Positions 27,515-35,689 of a DNA stretch of 64,000 bases are shown here, piece by piece. The notes below the pieces were generated by a model. It was not told where the DNA came from, did no database searches, and saw only the letters and a program-made list of their open reading frames with translations. Made by a program: the position numbers and the translations under genes. Source of the DNA: Paraburkholderia megapolitana (GTDB lineage: Bacteria; Pseudomonadota; Gammaproteobacteria; Burkholderiales; Burkholderiaceae); contig NZ_CP041745.1 in the NCBI RefSeq assembly GCF_007556815.1, forward strand, positions 434,001 through 498,000, written 5' to 3'. How positions within the stretch are numbered: the stretch's first letter is position 1; each line of letters begins with the position of its first letter.

Positions 27515-27934
27515 ATGCGGGGTCTGCGTGGTGTTGTGTTCGTGGCGCTGGTGTTGTTCGCGATGTCGGTGGCTGCACAGACTCCGTGCGCCGATTGTGC
27601 GCCTGTCGGCGCGTCTTCGGTTCCTTGCGGTGACTGTTCGCCTCCGTCGTCAGGTCCTGCTTTTGATAGCGGCGGCCCTGGCGTTGTGGTGTGCGGGATT
27701 GCGGGTGTCGCTGGTGTCGACTATGTGCGGGTGAGTGGTGTTCCGGTGTCGTGCGGTGAGGACGTGAACGGCGACGCGATGGCGCTGTTGCGTGTCGATG
27801 GTGGCTCGTCCGGCTCGTCGGCGGATGGCACGGTGGCGGGCTTTGCGATAGGTGCGGCGGTACTGGGTGCGATGGCGATCGCGTTTGGCTTTCGGGTGCT
27901 GCGCAATTTCTTCAATTCATCGGCGGAAGGGTGA
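27515..27934 (+). CDS. pVIII-like paralogue with Cys-rich ectodomain (minor coat candidate)
   Basis: A 139-residue protein with a signal peptide (cleavage near VAA/QTP), a Cys-rich extracellular region (CADCAPVGASSVPCGDC), a Ser/Gly linker and a C-terminal helix plus basic end (TVAGFAIGAAVLGAMAIAFGFRVLRNFFNS). The mature N-terminus QTP and the C-terminal helix-basic pattern resemble the adjacent pVIII (VAPAIVAVGGAVLGVV...GIKMVRSFLGR). I infer a duplicated coat gene with an added ectodomain. Function is not established. Confidence 0.68.
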   Translation: MRGLRGVVFVALVLFAMSVAAQTPCADCAPVGASSVPCGDCSPPSSGPAFDSGGPGVVVCGIAGVAGVDYVRVSGVPVSCGEDVNGDAMALLRVDGGSSGSSADGTVAGFAIGAAVLGAMAIAFGFRVLRNFFNSSAEG

Positions 27935-27939
27935 TCGCG

Positions 27940-28011
27940 ATGGGCTTCTGGATACCGCTGTTGATTGTGGTGGTGACGTTGTGGTCAGTTGGGTTGATTC
28001 TTTTTCTTTGA
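27940..28011 (+). CDS. 23-residue membrane peptide (gpVII/gpIX-like)
   Basis: An open frame of 23 residues, MGFWIPLLIVVVTLWSVGLI plus LFL, consisting almost wholly of one membrane helix. It lies between the pVIII-like paralogue and the adhesin gene, five bases after the former. Filamentous phages carry such tiny tip proteins (gpVII and gpIX, about 32-33 residues). GGAAGGG precedes the ATG by about ten bases. It is too short for a firm family assignment. Confidence 0.5.
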   Translation: MGFWIPLLIVVVTLWSVGLILFL

Positions 28012-28027
28012 ACGGTTCGGGGGTTGT

Positions 28028-29458
28028 ATGGGTGCCGTGTCTGCGTTGTTCGTTCCGTTGTTGATGTGGGTAACGTTGTTTTGTGCGCCTGTGTCGGTGG
28101 CGTATGCGCAGACAGCGGGTGGTGGTAATTCGGTGATAGCGCAGTTGATTAGCAAGGGGACTGCGTTGAAGCTGGCGGAGCTTGGTTTTACTGACGCGGA
28201 GCAGTCGACTATTGCGGCGACGTACGCGGCTATGTCGGAGGCCGCCGCTGCGAGTGCTGCTGCGTCGTGGATGGGGCTGGTCGGGAAGATTGTCGGGCCG
28301 TTGGGGCTTATGGCGGTGTCGACGGACCTTGGTGACGATACGTTGACGGCGTGGGCGTTGAGTCATGCGGGTTTGGTGACCGTGTTGAGTAAAGGTGGTG
28401 CGTCTAATGTGGGTGGTCACTGGCAGTTTTACGAGTTGGAAGTGTGGACGGACCCGTTGAGTTCCGATCCGGATGTTGCGAAACAGATGAAGTTGGAGGA
28501 TTTCGCTAGTCTGGCCGATGCTGCTGCGACTTATGCAAAGACGTGGACTGATCATGATGATTATGAAAAGCAGCGTTTTGGTACGTGTCCTGCTGGTCAG
28601 ACGTGTTCTCCGTACGGTGATATCCATATGCAGTTCGTTGGTCCGTGTGATGAGAGTCGCGTTACGGCGAGTTTCGATAACGTTGGGTGTGTTTTTTCGA
28701 GTCACGATCTTGACGGCGTTAGTGCGGATCAGACGGGCATGAGTTACTTTGCTCAGGGGATGAACGGTACGCCGTCGAATTTGCAGCCGCCTGGCGCGTA
28801 TGCGGCTTCTCTTGCACCGCCTCCTATGTCTGTTGACGCTGCTATCGCCGCTATCCCTGCCGCTGATCTGGCGAAGCCACTTTCACCGCAGGTTGTTGCT
28901 GATCTTGCTAACGCGTTGTGGGAGCAGGCGTCGGAGCAGCCGGGTTATCAGGGCGTGCCGTATCCGTCTACTGCGCCGATTACTTCGGGTGATATCACTA
29001 CAGCGAACGGTCCTGATACTGCGGCCGGTTGGCCTACGGTTGGTACTGCTGTTGCGCCTGTAACGGCTCCGACTGGTGGCGGCAATCCGTACGCGATTCC
29101 GGTCACGACGGGTACGCCTTCGGGCGGTACGGGTCCGGCGAGTGGTGCGTCCGGTACGTCGCCGTCGAATGCTCCGGGGCTGTGTGATGAGTTTCCTTCG
29201 ATCATTGCATGTCAAACGCCGGGGTCTGCCAGTGCGCCTGACCTGCCGTCGAGTAGTGGCTCGGTGTCCGTTTCGCCGGTAACGGTGGGTGCATCCGATG
29301 GTGTGTGTCCGTCGCCTGTTTCCGTGTCTGTCTTCGGTAACGACATTTCCTTTTCGTATCAGACGGAATGCGACTTCATGACGCGTGTGAGGCCATTTCT
29401 GCTTGCGATGTGCGGGATTATTGCGGCGCTGGTTTTTGGTGCGGGGCTTAAATCATGA
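28028..29458 (+). CDS. pIII-like adsorption protein (TspB-type C-terminus)
   Basis: A 476-residue virion protein with a signal peptide (about 1-28, ending AYA) and an N-terminal region rich in Ala. A long Pro/Ser/Thr/Gly-rich middle (about 240-420) follows, then a C-terminal domain CPSPVSVSVFGNDISFSYQTECDFM and a membrane anchor (LLAMCGIIAALVFGAGL). This architecture matches inovirus receptor-binding proteins and the TspB family. It caps the filament and decides host range. Its stop overlaps the pVI start. Confidence 0.82.
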   Translation: MGAVSALFVPLLMWVTLFCAPVSVAYAQTAGGGNSVIAQLISKGTALKLAELGFTDAEQSTIAATYAAMSEAAAASAAASWMGLVGKIVGPLGLMAVSTDLGDDTLTAWALSHAGLVTVLSKGGASNVGGHWQFYELEVWTDPLSSDPDVAKQMKLEDFASLADAAATYAKTWTDHDDYEKQRFGTCPAGQTCSPYGDIHMQFVGPCDESRVTASFDNVGCVFSSHDLDGVSADQTGMSYFAQGMNGTPSNLQPPGAYAASLAPPPMSVDAAIAAIPAADLAKPLSPQVVADLANALWEQASEQPGYQGVPYPSTAPITSGDITTANGPDTAAGWPTVGTAVAPVTAPTGGGNPYAIPVTTGTPSGGTGPASGASGTSPSNAPGLCDEFPSIIACQTPGSASAPDLPSSSGSVSVSPVTVGASDGVCPSPVSVSVFGNDISFSYQTECDFMTRVRPFLLAMCGIIAALVFGAGLKS

Positions 29459-29736
29459 CGGGACTAGCTGCGTGGTTGATGTCGCTTGCGGGGCCGCTGC
29501 TGATTCAGGCACTGGTGGCGCTCGGGGTGGGTGTGCTGACCGTCGTTGGTGTCGATGCGGCGTTTAGTCAGCTTGTTAGCTGGATCACGACAGGCGTGTC
29601 GGGTATTCCGGCCGATCTGGCGAATGTGCTGGCGATGGGCGGTGTTTTTCAGGGCGTCTCGTACATCCTCGGTGCTGTCTCGGCCCGTGTGGCGATGGTG
29701 GGATTCAGCGCTGCCAAAAGGTTCTTCATCAAATGA
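29455..29736 (+). CDS. pVI-like minor coat protein (DUF2523)
   Basis: A 93-residue protein with three hydrophobic helices and the DUF2523 pattern (LAAWLMSLAGPLL...VSWITTGVSGIPADLANVLAMGGVFQGVSYILGA...FFIK). pVI anchors the adhesin at the filament end. It overlaps both neighbours by four bases (ATGA), indicating translational coupling of the pIII-pVI-pI block. Confidence 0.88.
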   Translation: MTGLAAWLMSLAGPLLIQALVALGVGVLTVVGVDAAFSQLVSWITTGVSGIPADLANVLAMGGVFQGVSYILGAVSARVAMVGFSAAKRFFIK

Positions 29737-30668
29737 CGATCACGTTGATAACCGGTGTGCCCGGTAGCGGCAAGTCGCTGTATGCGGTGTCGTCGCTGCG
29801 GCGTGAGGTGAACGCCGGTCGCCGGTTACTGGTTGATGGCGTGAAAGACCTTGCGCTCGATCATGTTGACGTTGACGAACCGTGGTTGCGCAAGTGGTTC
29901 GATCACGTCGTGCCGCTCGATCTGATTGTGGTGGATGAAGCGCAGCGCGTGTGGCCCCCGACGTCGGTGAGTGTCAAGCCTGGTGAGGACGTTGAGAAGC
30001 TGCACGTGCATCGACATATGGGCGTCGATTTCGTGCTGATTACGCAGCATCCGCAGCGCATTAACAAGACTGTGCGCGATCTCGTCGGGCGTCACGTGCA
30101 CGTGCGCAAGCTGTTCGGTCTGAACCGCGCGATGCTGTACGAATGGGACCATTGTCACAACATCGGCAGTCTGAAAGATGCGGTGAAGACGATGTGGAAA
30201 TATCCGCGCGACGTGTTCAAGCTCTACACGAGTGCAGAAGTCCATACGAAGCCGAAAGCGGTTATTCCTAAAGCACTGTTTTTGATTCCCGTTGCGCTCG
30301 CGGTAGTGGTGGCGGGGGCGTATTACGGTGTCAAGAGTCTGAACGGCGGGTTCGGTGCTGGTGCGCATGGTGCGTCGGTGTCAACGGCTGCGGCGTCTTC
30401 GGCGGGGGCGCATGGTGCTGCTGCTGGCGCTGCGTCGGATAACTGGCGGGTTGCGGGGCGGTACGTGTCAGGCGGTCTTGCGTTCGTGGTGCTAGCGAAT
30501 GGAAAAGGCGTGCTGCGTCTCGTTGATGCGAGCGGGTTCAAGGGCGATGGGTTGCGCACAACAGGCGTGGTCGACGGGGAGCGGGTAGCGTCCTGGACCG
30601 GCTCTATCGCGGGTGCAAGTCCGGCTGGTGGTGGGGGTGTTGGCGGACTCGTCGGGGAGCGCAAATGA
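29733..30668 (+). CDS. Zot-domain assembly ATPase (pI)
   Basis: A 311-residue morphogenesis protein. Residues 8-15 (GVPGSGKS) are the Walker A motif and LIVVDEAQRVWP is Walker B. A membrane helix lies at about 182-203 (ALFLIPVALAVVVAGAYYGV), followed by an Ala/Gly-rich periplasmic part. Zot/pI powers extrusion of phage DNA through the envelope together with the pIV secretin encoded next. The frame overlaps both neighbours by four bases. Confidence 0.95.
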   Translation: MTITLITGVPGSGKSLYAVSSLRREVNAGRRLLVDGVKDLALDHVDVDEPWLRKWFDHVVPLDLIVVDEAQRVWPPTSVSVKPGEDVEKLHVHRHMGVDFVLITQHPQRINKTVRDLVGRHVHVRKLFGLNRAMLYEWDHCHNIGSLKDAVKTMWKYPRDVFKLYTSAEVHTKPKAVIPKALFLIPVALAVVVAGAYYGVKSLNGGFGAGAHGASVSTAAASSAGAHGAAAGAASDNWRVAGRYVSGGLAFVVLANGKGVLRLVDASGFKGDGLRTTGVVDGERVASWTGSIAGASPAGGGGVGGLVGERK

Positions 30669-31987
30669 GGCGTCTAGTGTGCTGGCTCGTTTTTGGATGG
30701 GTCGGTGTTGTGCATGCGGAGGTGCCGACGTTACCGCCGTTGCCGGGTGGATCTGTTACGCCAGTTCCGCCGATTGCTGCATTACCTCGTGTACGTAACG
30801 GTGTGTTTGATCTGCGGTTTGTGAATGTGGGTCAGGTGGTCGACCTGGTGTACGGCGATGCGCTGCACGTGCCGCACGTGATTTCGTCCGACGTGTTGCA
30901 GGATAGCCGCGTCGTGTCGTTCCAGTTCGATAGCAGCAAGGGCGATCTGCGTGCGTTCGTAAAGACCTTTCTCGATTCTCAGGGGTTCGCCGTCGATACG
31001 CGGGATGGTGTTGATTTCATCTCGAAGAAAATCGACGTTGCGCGTCCCGCTGACCGGGCGACGTATGTGTATCAGCCGCGGCATCGTAGTGCGGCGTATC
31101 TGTCGAATCTTGTGCTACCGCTATTCGATGGCGCCTCGCGGGCGGTAATGCCTTCGCCTGCGCCGATGTCTTCTCCTGCATCTGCGCCTGTCGGTTCGTC
31201 TGCTGTGGCTGCTCCAGTCCCTCCGGTTGTGTCTCAGGCTGCTACTGCGGCCGTAGCCGATCAGTTCGTGTTTGCGGGCACGGCGGCGCAGGTTGAACAG
31301 GTCAAGGCGCTGTTGCCGCAACTGGATACGGTGGCCGGCGAGGTGGTGGTGCGTGGCTGGGCGTATGAGGTCAGCGACACCGACAACACCAATTCGGGAT
31401 TCAGCATCGCATCGAAGCTGCTCGGCGTTGGCGTAAAGGTCGGTGAGGGGTCGACGGTGGCTGACTCGAACGCGTTGCAGTTTGGTGCTGGCCGGTTGAG
31501 TTTCGCTATCTCTGCGTTGAACGCTGATTCACGATTCAGGCAGGTCTCATCGCCGAACGTACGCTGTGTCTCCGGTCAACAGGTCAGGCTCAACGTCGGG
31601 CAACAGGTGCCGACCGTATCGAGCGTGAGCTATCAGGGGGTGAGCGGCACGCCTGTGCAGTCGATTGAGTATCAGGATGCGGGCGTGATTTTCAACGTGA
31701 CGCCGCTCGTCATGGAGGACGTGATTCAGTTGAGCGTGGATGAGGAAATATCGAGCTTCGTCAGCACGACAACAGGCGTCAGCGGCTCGCCCACAAAGAA
31801 CACGCGTTCGTTGCAGACGGTGGCGAATCTGCGCGACGGTGAGGTCGTGGTACTCGGCGGATTGATACAGGATTCGGACACTGCATCGAACAGTCGCGAG
31901 CGGTTTCTACCGGCGTTCCTCGGGGGGCATGGGACGTTGAAGGGGCGCACTGAGGTCGTGCTGGTGTTGCAGGTCCAGAAAATATGA
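30665..31987 (+). CDS. Phage secretin (pIV)
   Basis: A 440-residue outer-membrane channel with signal peptide (MRRLVCWLVFGWVGVVHA), an N0/N1-type periplasmic region (FDLRFVNVGQVVDLVYGD...) and a C-terminal secretin domain. That domain contains SSPNVRCVSGQQVRLNVGQQVP, YQDAGVIFNVTPLV and LRDGEVVVLGGLIQD. It forms the exit gate for filaments. Carrying its own secretin means the phage does not depend on a host type II secretion channel. It overlaps the methyltransferase gene. Confidence 0.94.
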   Translation: MRRLVCWLVFGWVGVVHAEVPTLPPLPGGSVTPVPPIAALPRVRNGVFDLRFVNVGQVVDLVYGDALHVPHVISSDVLQDSRVVSFQFDSSKGDLRAFVKTFLDSQGFAVDTRDGVDFISKKIDVARPADRATYVYQPRHRSAAYLSNLVLPLFDGASRAVMPSPAPMSSPASAPVGSSAVAAPVPPVVSQAATAAVADQFVFAGTAAQVEQVKALLPQLDTVAGEVVVRGWAYEVSDTDNTNSGFSIASKLLGVGVKVGEGSTVADSNALQFGAGRLSFAISALNADSRFRQVSSPNVRCVSGQQVRLNVGQQVPTVSSVSYQGVSGTPVQSIEYQDAGVIFNVTPLVMEDVIQLSVDEEISSFVSTTTGVSGSPTKNTRSLQTVANLRDGEVVVLGGLIQDSDTASNSRERFLPAFLGGHGTLKGRTEVVLVLQVQKI

Positions 31988-32784
31988 TGCAGCTCGTCCT
32001 TTCCCTCTTTCCCGGTATTGATCTGCTCGGGCGCGGCTTCGAGCATGAGGGCTTTTGTGTTGTTCGAGGCCCGGATCTCATTTTCGGCGGTGATGTGTGT
32101 CGTTTCGATGCGCCTGCGGGCCGCTTCGATGGGGTCATAGGTGGCTCGCCCTGTCCGGATTTCTCACGCGCGCGACGTAGCGAGCCGTCCGGCGATGGGC
32201 TTCGCATGCTTGGCGAGTTTCGTCGTGTGGTCGAACAGGCGCGACCGTCGTGGTGGCTGTTGGAGAACGTGCCGGGATGTCCGGATGTGAGGATCGACGG
32301 TTACGGTTTTCAGCGGATAGACCTTGATGCGCGCGATGTGGGCTTGTCGCAGCGGCGCTTACGTCACTTCCAGTTCGGTCACGTTGACGGCGTGCAACTG
32401 GTGTTGCCGCGTGCAGCTGGTGCGCGTAGAGGCGGCGAAGCGACGTGTCTCGCATCGGAGAGTGGCCGGACTGCCCGGCGTGATTGGGCGACGTTCTGTG
32501 AGCTGCAAGGGTTGCCGGGTTCGTTTGAGCTACCGTCGTTCACGCTTTCGGCCCGGTATCGGGCGGTTGGTAACGGCGTTCCTGTTCCAATGGCTCGTTT
32601 TCTTGCGTGCGCAGTGACTGAGCTGGGTCGAGCTGGCGATGTTCGGCTGTGTCTGTGCGGTTGTGCGCGGCCGGTGTCGGGTGGTGCGTTGTATGCCGGT
32701 GTCGCATGTCGCAAACGGGCACAGCGCAAGCGTGACTCCGCCGGCGTCGTTGACTCCAGCTCGGTCACGGTGGCGTCGTTGTGA
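31984..32784 (+). CDS. C5 cytosine DNA methyltransferase with C-terminal Cys cluster
   Basis: A 266-residue enzyme with C5-methylase motifs in order: LFPGIDLLGRGF (I), GGSPCPDFS with catalytic C57 (IV), WLLENVPG (VI, residues 91-98), GLSQRRLRHF (VIII) and YRAVGNGVPVPMA (X, near 192-204). The target-recognition region is only about 60 residues. A basic tail follows with C223, C225, C227 and C242, a likely zinc ribbon. It overlaps the secretin stop (ATGA), so it is expressed with virion assembly genes. No partner restriction enzyme is present; the likely role is self-protection or regulation. Sequence specificity is unknown. Confidence 0.88.
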   Translation: MMQLVLSLFPGIDLLGRGFEHEGFCVVRGPDLIFGGDVCRFDAPAGRFDGVIGGSPCPDFSRARRSEPSGDGLRMLGEFRRVVEQARPSWWLLENVPGCPDVRIDGYGFQRIDLDARDVGLSQRRLRHFQFGHVDGVQLVLPRAAGARRGGEATCLASESGRTARRDWATFCELQGLPGSFELPSFTLSARYRAVGNGVPVPMARFLACAVTELGRAGDVRLCLCGCARPVSGGALYAGVACRKRAQRKRDSAGVVDSSSVTVASL

Positions 32785-32956
32785 CTGAGCTGCCGTCGTC
32801 GGTGCCTGGTTGGTCACGCTTCGATGTGACCGAGCTGGGCGCACTGGCGATCGCGTGGTCACAGCGTGACTGCTCGATCGCTGCCCGGCACCAGCGAGTC
32901 ACAGCCTTACCGGTTCTCTGTGACTCGCCGGCGGTGGTTCGCGGCTGCCGGGTCAC
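32614..32956. repeat. Array of GTGACY half-sites; five GTGAC-N27-GTCAC units
   Basis: GTGAC occurs at 32614, 32732, 32781, 32826, 32866 and 32920, and GTCAC at 32764, 32813, 32858, 32898 and 32952. From 32732 on they alternate strictly. Each GTGAC is followed exactly 32 bp later by GTCAC, giving five 37-bp inverted units separated by 12, 8, 3 and 17 bp. The position after the assembly genes and before the replication gene is where filamentous phages keep their origin and packaging region. Confidence 0.8.
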
Positions 32957-33188
32957 GGTGTGGTTGGCGTCTAGCGTCAGGAGTGTCCGGCACGTTGTCG
33001 GAGCGATGGACCGTTGTGGCGTGTTTGCGAAGTGCTGGCGGTTATCGCGCGGCTCAGCGCGGCCCGCCGGACCGAGTAGCGGGTACGACCGGGAGCGGGG
33101 AAACGAAGGCATTGCGGTTGGACGGGCAACCCCTCACTGCAAAGCCGCTGTTGTAGGGCGTTGGCGTACCGCTGTGGCTTGTGAGTGA
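32781..33188 (+). CDS. Possible small prophage protein over the repeat array (doubtful)
   Basis: A 135-codon frame with a GTG start overlapping the methyltransferase stop (GTGA). The N-terminal half (VTELGALAIAWSQRDCSIAARHQRV) looks protein-like, but the second half is Arg/Gly-rich and without clear structure. The frame coincides with the GTGAC repeat array and the likely origin, which could create an accidental open frame. I see no family. A shorter alternative frame begins at 32866. Confidence 0.3.
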   Translation: MTELPSSVPGWSRFDVTELGALAIAWSQRDCSIAARHQRVTALPVLCDSPAVVRGCRVTVWLASSVRSVRHVVGAMDRCGVFAKCWRLSRGSARPAGPSSGYDRERGNEGIAVGRATPHCKAAVVGRWRTAVACE

Positions 33189-33423
33189 GGCGCGCGTGCG
33201 CCGCGCCGCAAGCGAGCCCGTGGGCCGCAGCGGTGGGGCGCGCGAAGCGCGGCCCTAAACTTGAATCAGGGACACTTAACGTAGAAACACCGCTGACAAC
33301 GGCGCAGACCGGGACACAGTGAGTAGGTGGGGGTAGGGAAGGGTGGTTGCAGGAAAAAGAAAAGCCCACATCGCAGCAACGGTGTGGGCTTGGTGAAACC
33401 GCGCATCACAAGGGATATTTGCA
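33189..33423. other. Prophage intergenic region, probable replication origin/packaging area
   Basis: The 235-bp gap before the replication gene is rich in potential hairpins. These are GGCGC-GCGT-GCGCC (33189-33202), GCCC-GT-GGGC (33216-33225) and a clean AAGCCCACA / TGTGGGCTT stem (33362-33370 with 33383-33391) just upstream of the Rep start. Filamentous phages keep their plus and minus origins and packaging hairpin in such a gap. The exact nick site cannot be read from sequence alone. Confidence 0.55.
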
Positions 33424-34203
33424 ATGCACGACGAAAGTATAGGGGATTTCTCGGCGTTCCGGCGTGAGTGGGTGATTCGTGGCCGTAACTTCGGTGATGG
33501 GCAGGTGGAAATCACGGCAACGCGGTTTGATCGCTACCTGGGCGCTCAACGTCTCAGTGCGATGCCGAAAGCTAAACGCGGTGAGTCCGAGAACACCGAA
33601 GACAATTTGATGGACGCGGCGAAGCGGGCAAAGCAGCAGGTTCGACTTCGCTGCAAGGCGATAGGTGCGGACCGGATGATTACGTTGACGTACCGCGAGA
33701 ACATGCAGGATAAAGCCCGTCTGAAGCGTGATTTCGACTTGCTACGGCGTCGTCTCGGGGCACTTGGCGGTTTCCCGTACGTGGCCGTAGCGGAACGGCA
33801 GAAGCGGGGCGCCTGGCACCTTCACATAGCCGTCTGCGGGCGGCAGAACTACCGTGTGCTGCGCTCGATCTGGAAAAGCATCGTCGGGTTCGATAACGGC
33901 AATATCCATGTGCGCAACCCGTTCAAGGAAAGGGGGCTGCGGCACAAGCTGGCGGCCTATCTCGCCAAGTACATCACGAAGGGCTTTTCAGAGCACGCGA
34001 TGAACGAAAAGCGCTACTGGACCAGTCGTGGTGTGGTGGTGCCGGAGCGCATGCCGATCGATCACATTCTGTCGGATGATCCCGTGCAGGCGTTGAAGAT
34101 CGCGTTTGCGGCGGCCAAGCGCGTTGGCGCAACACTGGACCGGTGTCAGACGTTCTGGCGGCAGGAGTTAGGGTGTTTCTGGCTCTCGACTCGGGAACAG
34201 TAG
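33424..34203 (+). CDS. HUH-endonuclease replication initiator (Rep, gpII-like)
   Basis: A 259-residue rolling-circle replication protein. The metal-binding HUH motif is GAWHLHIAVCG (H132 and H134), and the nicking motif is AAYLAKYITKGF, with Y179 and Y183 in a YxxxY arrangement. The upstream segment ADRMITLTYRENM is motif 1. It nicks the origin, probably in the preceding 235-bp gap, and generates single-stranded genomes. It matches the Rep proteins of Ralstonia and Burkholderia inoviruses in layout. Confidence 0.9.
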   Translation: MHDESIGDFSAFRREWVIRGRNFGDGQVEITATRFDRYLGAQRLSAMPKAKRGESENTEDNLMDAAKRAKQQVRLRCKAIGADRMITLTYRENMQDKARLKRDFDLLRRRLGALGGFPYVAVAERQKRGAWHLHIAVCGRQNYRVLRSIWKSIVGFDNGNIHVRNPFKERGLRHKLAAYLAKYITKGFSEHAMNEKRYWTSRGVVVPERMPIDHILSDDPVQALKIAFAAAKRVGATLDRCQTFWRQELGCFWLSTREQ

Positions 34204-34253
34204 TGCAGGTCGGTTGATGTTGTGTAAAAGCGGGTGAGCGGTGAGGGCTGGGC

Positions 34254-34259
34254 TACAAT
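34254..34259 (+). promoter_or_regulatory. Candidate -10 box for the ATPase-DUF4276 pair
   Basis: TACAAT lies 31 bp before the ATG of the ATPase gene in an 86-bp gap after the replication gene. No convincing -35 is visible at standard spacing. The gap and box suggest that the cargo pair has its own promoter rather than being read only with phage genes. Confidence 0.35.
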
Positions 34260-34289
34260 CGTGCCTAACCGCTTGAGGATAAACCACAT

Positions 34290-35672
34290 ATGCTGACAAG
34301 GCTCGAGGCGAACGGTTTCAAGAATCTTCTCGATTTTTCGGTATCGTTTGGTCCGTTCAACTGTATGGCCGGGCTCAACGGCGTCGGCAAGTCGAATATA
34401 TTCGACGCCATCAGATTTCTATCGTTGTTGAGCGACAAGCCAATTATCGAGGCTGCATTGGCTGTGCGGGACTCCGATTCTTCGGACCCGCTGGACATTT
34501 TCTGGACGAATGGCGAATTTCGCGTTGATCGTCTGACGCTGGCGGTCGAGATGATCGTGCCGTTTGACTTGGTGGATGACTTTGGGCGTGTCGCGACGGC
34601 GACCTCAACGTTTTTGCGGTACGAGGTGGAGCTCGCGCGAAGTCCGATAGATGAAGCGTCAGCGTCGTTGGGGATCTATTTGGTTCGAGAAGCGTTGACG
34701 GCTATCAAGAAGGGCGAAGCGACGAACTCCTTGCGTTTTCCGTTGAGCGTGTCGGATTTTCGCAATCAAGTTGTAGTGAACAAGCGCAAGGGCAAAGGCT
34801 TCATTTCGACTAACGTGTTGCATGATGGGATTATCGAGATCCATCTGCACCAGGACGCGGGTAGTGGTGGCAAACCGCAGGCGATTCCCGCAAAAAATAT
34901 TCCGAAAACGGTGGTCGCGAACACAAATAGTTCCGTCTGGCCGACCGTGCTAGCGGCGCGCAGAGAGATGCAATCTTGGCGCTTTTTGTCGCTTGAGCCG
35001 CGCGCGATGCGTAGATCGAACAAAGTACACGAGGAAGGCAGTGTTGGTTCGGACGGGGGTAGGCTCGCAGCTACCTTGTATAGGCTGTATCGGCGTGATT
35101 CGAATGTCTATTCGCGCGTCGCGAGCAGGTTGTCGAGAATAGTGCCTACGACCGATTTGCGGGTGGACGTCGATTCCGTTCGTCAGCTATTGACTGTGGA
35201 GGTCAAAGAACGTTCGGGCGCGTTTTTGCCTGCTCGGGCACTGTCGGATGGCACGTTGAGATTTCTTTCACTGTGTATCGTGGCGGAGGACCCTGACTTC
35301 AAGGGATTGCTCTGCTTTGAAGAGCCTGAGAACGGAATTCATCCAGCGAAAATGGGTGCCATGCTGGAATTGTTAAAAGAGCTCGCGGTTGATGCGCATG
35401 CACCGAGTGATGATGACAATCCGATGCGGCAGATTTTGATCGCGACGCATTCGCCTGTACTGGTGAAATTGGAAGCACCCGATGATCTTATCTATGCGGA
35501 TGTAGTGAAGGTCGTCGGTCCTGATGGCAAACCTGCGTCAACGATTCGCTGTAAGAGTTTGCGAGATAGTTGGCGGGCTAGGGCTGGCGCGGAGTGTATC
35601 GATAAGGGCTCGATCATCGCATACCTGAGTCTTCCGCCGAATAGTCAGATTGGGATTGATTTTGAAGAGTGA
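34290..35672 (+). CDS. OLD/AAA15-like ATPase, putative defence component
   Basis: A 460-residue ABC/SMC-type AAA ATPase. Walker A is GLNGVGKSN (residues 28-36), the signature-like LSDGTLRFLSL precedes Walker B LLCFEEPENGIHP (about 340-352), and the switch histidine is in LIATHSP (about 383-389). This is the layout of AAA_21/OLD-family ATPases common in phage defence. Base composition is visibly lower in GC than the flanking phage genes, suggesting separate acquisition. Its stop overlaps a possible GTG start of the DUF4276 gene, so they form a two-gene module. Confidence 0.82.
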   Translation: MLTRLEANGFKNLLDFSVSFGPFNCMAGLNGVGKSNIFDAIRFLSLLSDKPIIEAALAVRDSDSSDPLDIFWTNGEFRVDRLTLAVEMIVPFDLVDDFGRVATATSTFLRYEVELARSPIDEASASLGIYLVREALTAIKKGEATNSLRFPLSVSDFRNQVVVNKRKGKGFISTNVLHDGIIEIHLHQDAGSGGKPQAIPAKNIPKTVVANTNSSVWPTVLAARREMQSWRFLSLEPRAMRRSNKVHEEGSVGSDGGRLAATLYRLYRRDSNVYSRVASRLSRIVPTTDLRVDVDSVRQLLTVEVKERSGAFLPARALSDGTLRFLSLCIVAEDPDFKGLLCFEEPENGIHPAKMGAMLELLKELAVDAHAPSDDDNPMRQILIATHSPVLVKLEAPDDLIYADVVKVVGPDGKPASTIRCKSLRDSWRARAGAECIDKGSIIAYLSLPPNSQIGIDFEE

Positions 35673-35689
35673 GGCTGCGTAAAAATAAA

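Noticed and set aside
27917..28705. Minus-strand frame of 262 codons opposite the phage adhesin
   Set aside because: Arg/Thr-rich shadow of the adhesin gene, without a plausible start or family.
32732..32956. CRISPR-like array
   Set aside because: Only five-base ends are conserved, internal sequences differ, linkers vary from 3 to 17 bp, and no cas gene is present.
33276..33515. Minus-strand small frame over the Rep start and origin hairpins
   Set aside because: It overlaps the origin hairpin and the Rep gene in antisense and has no ribosome-binding site or recognisable features.
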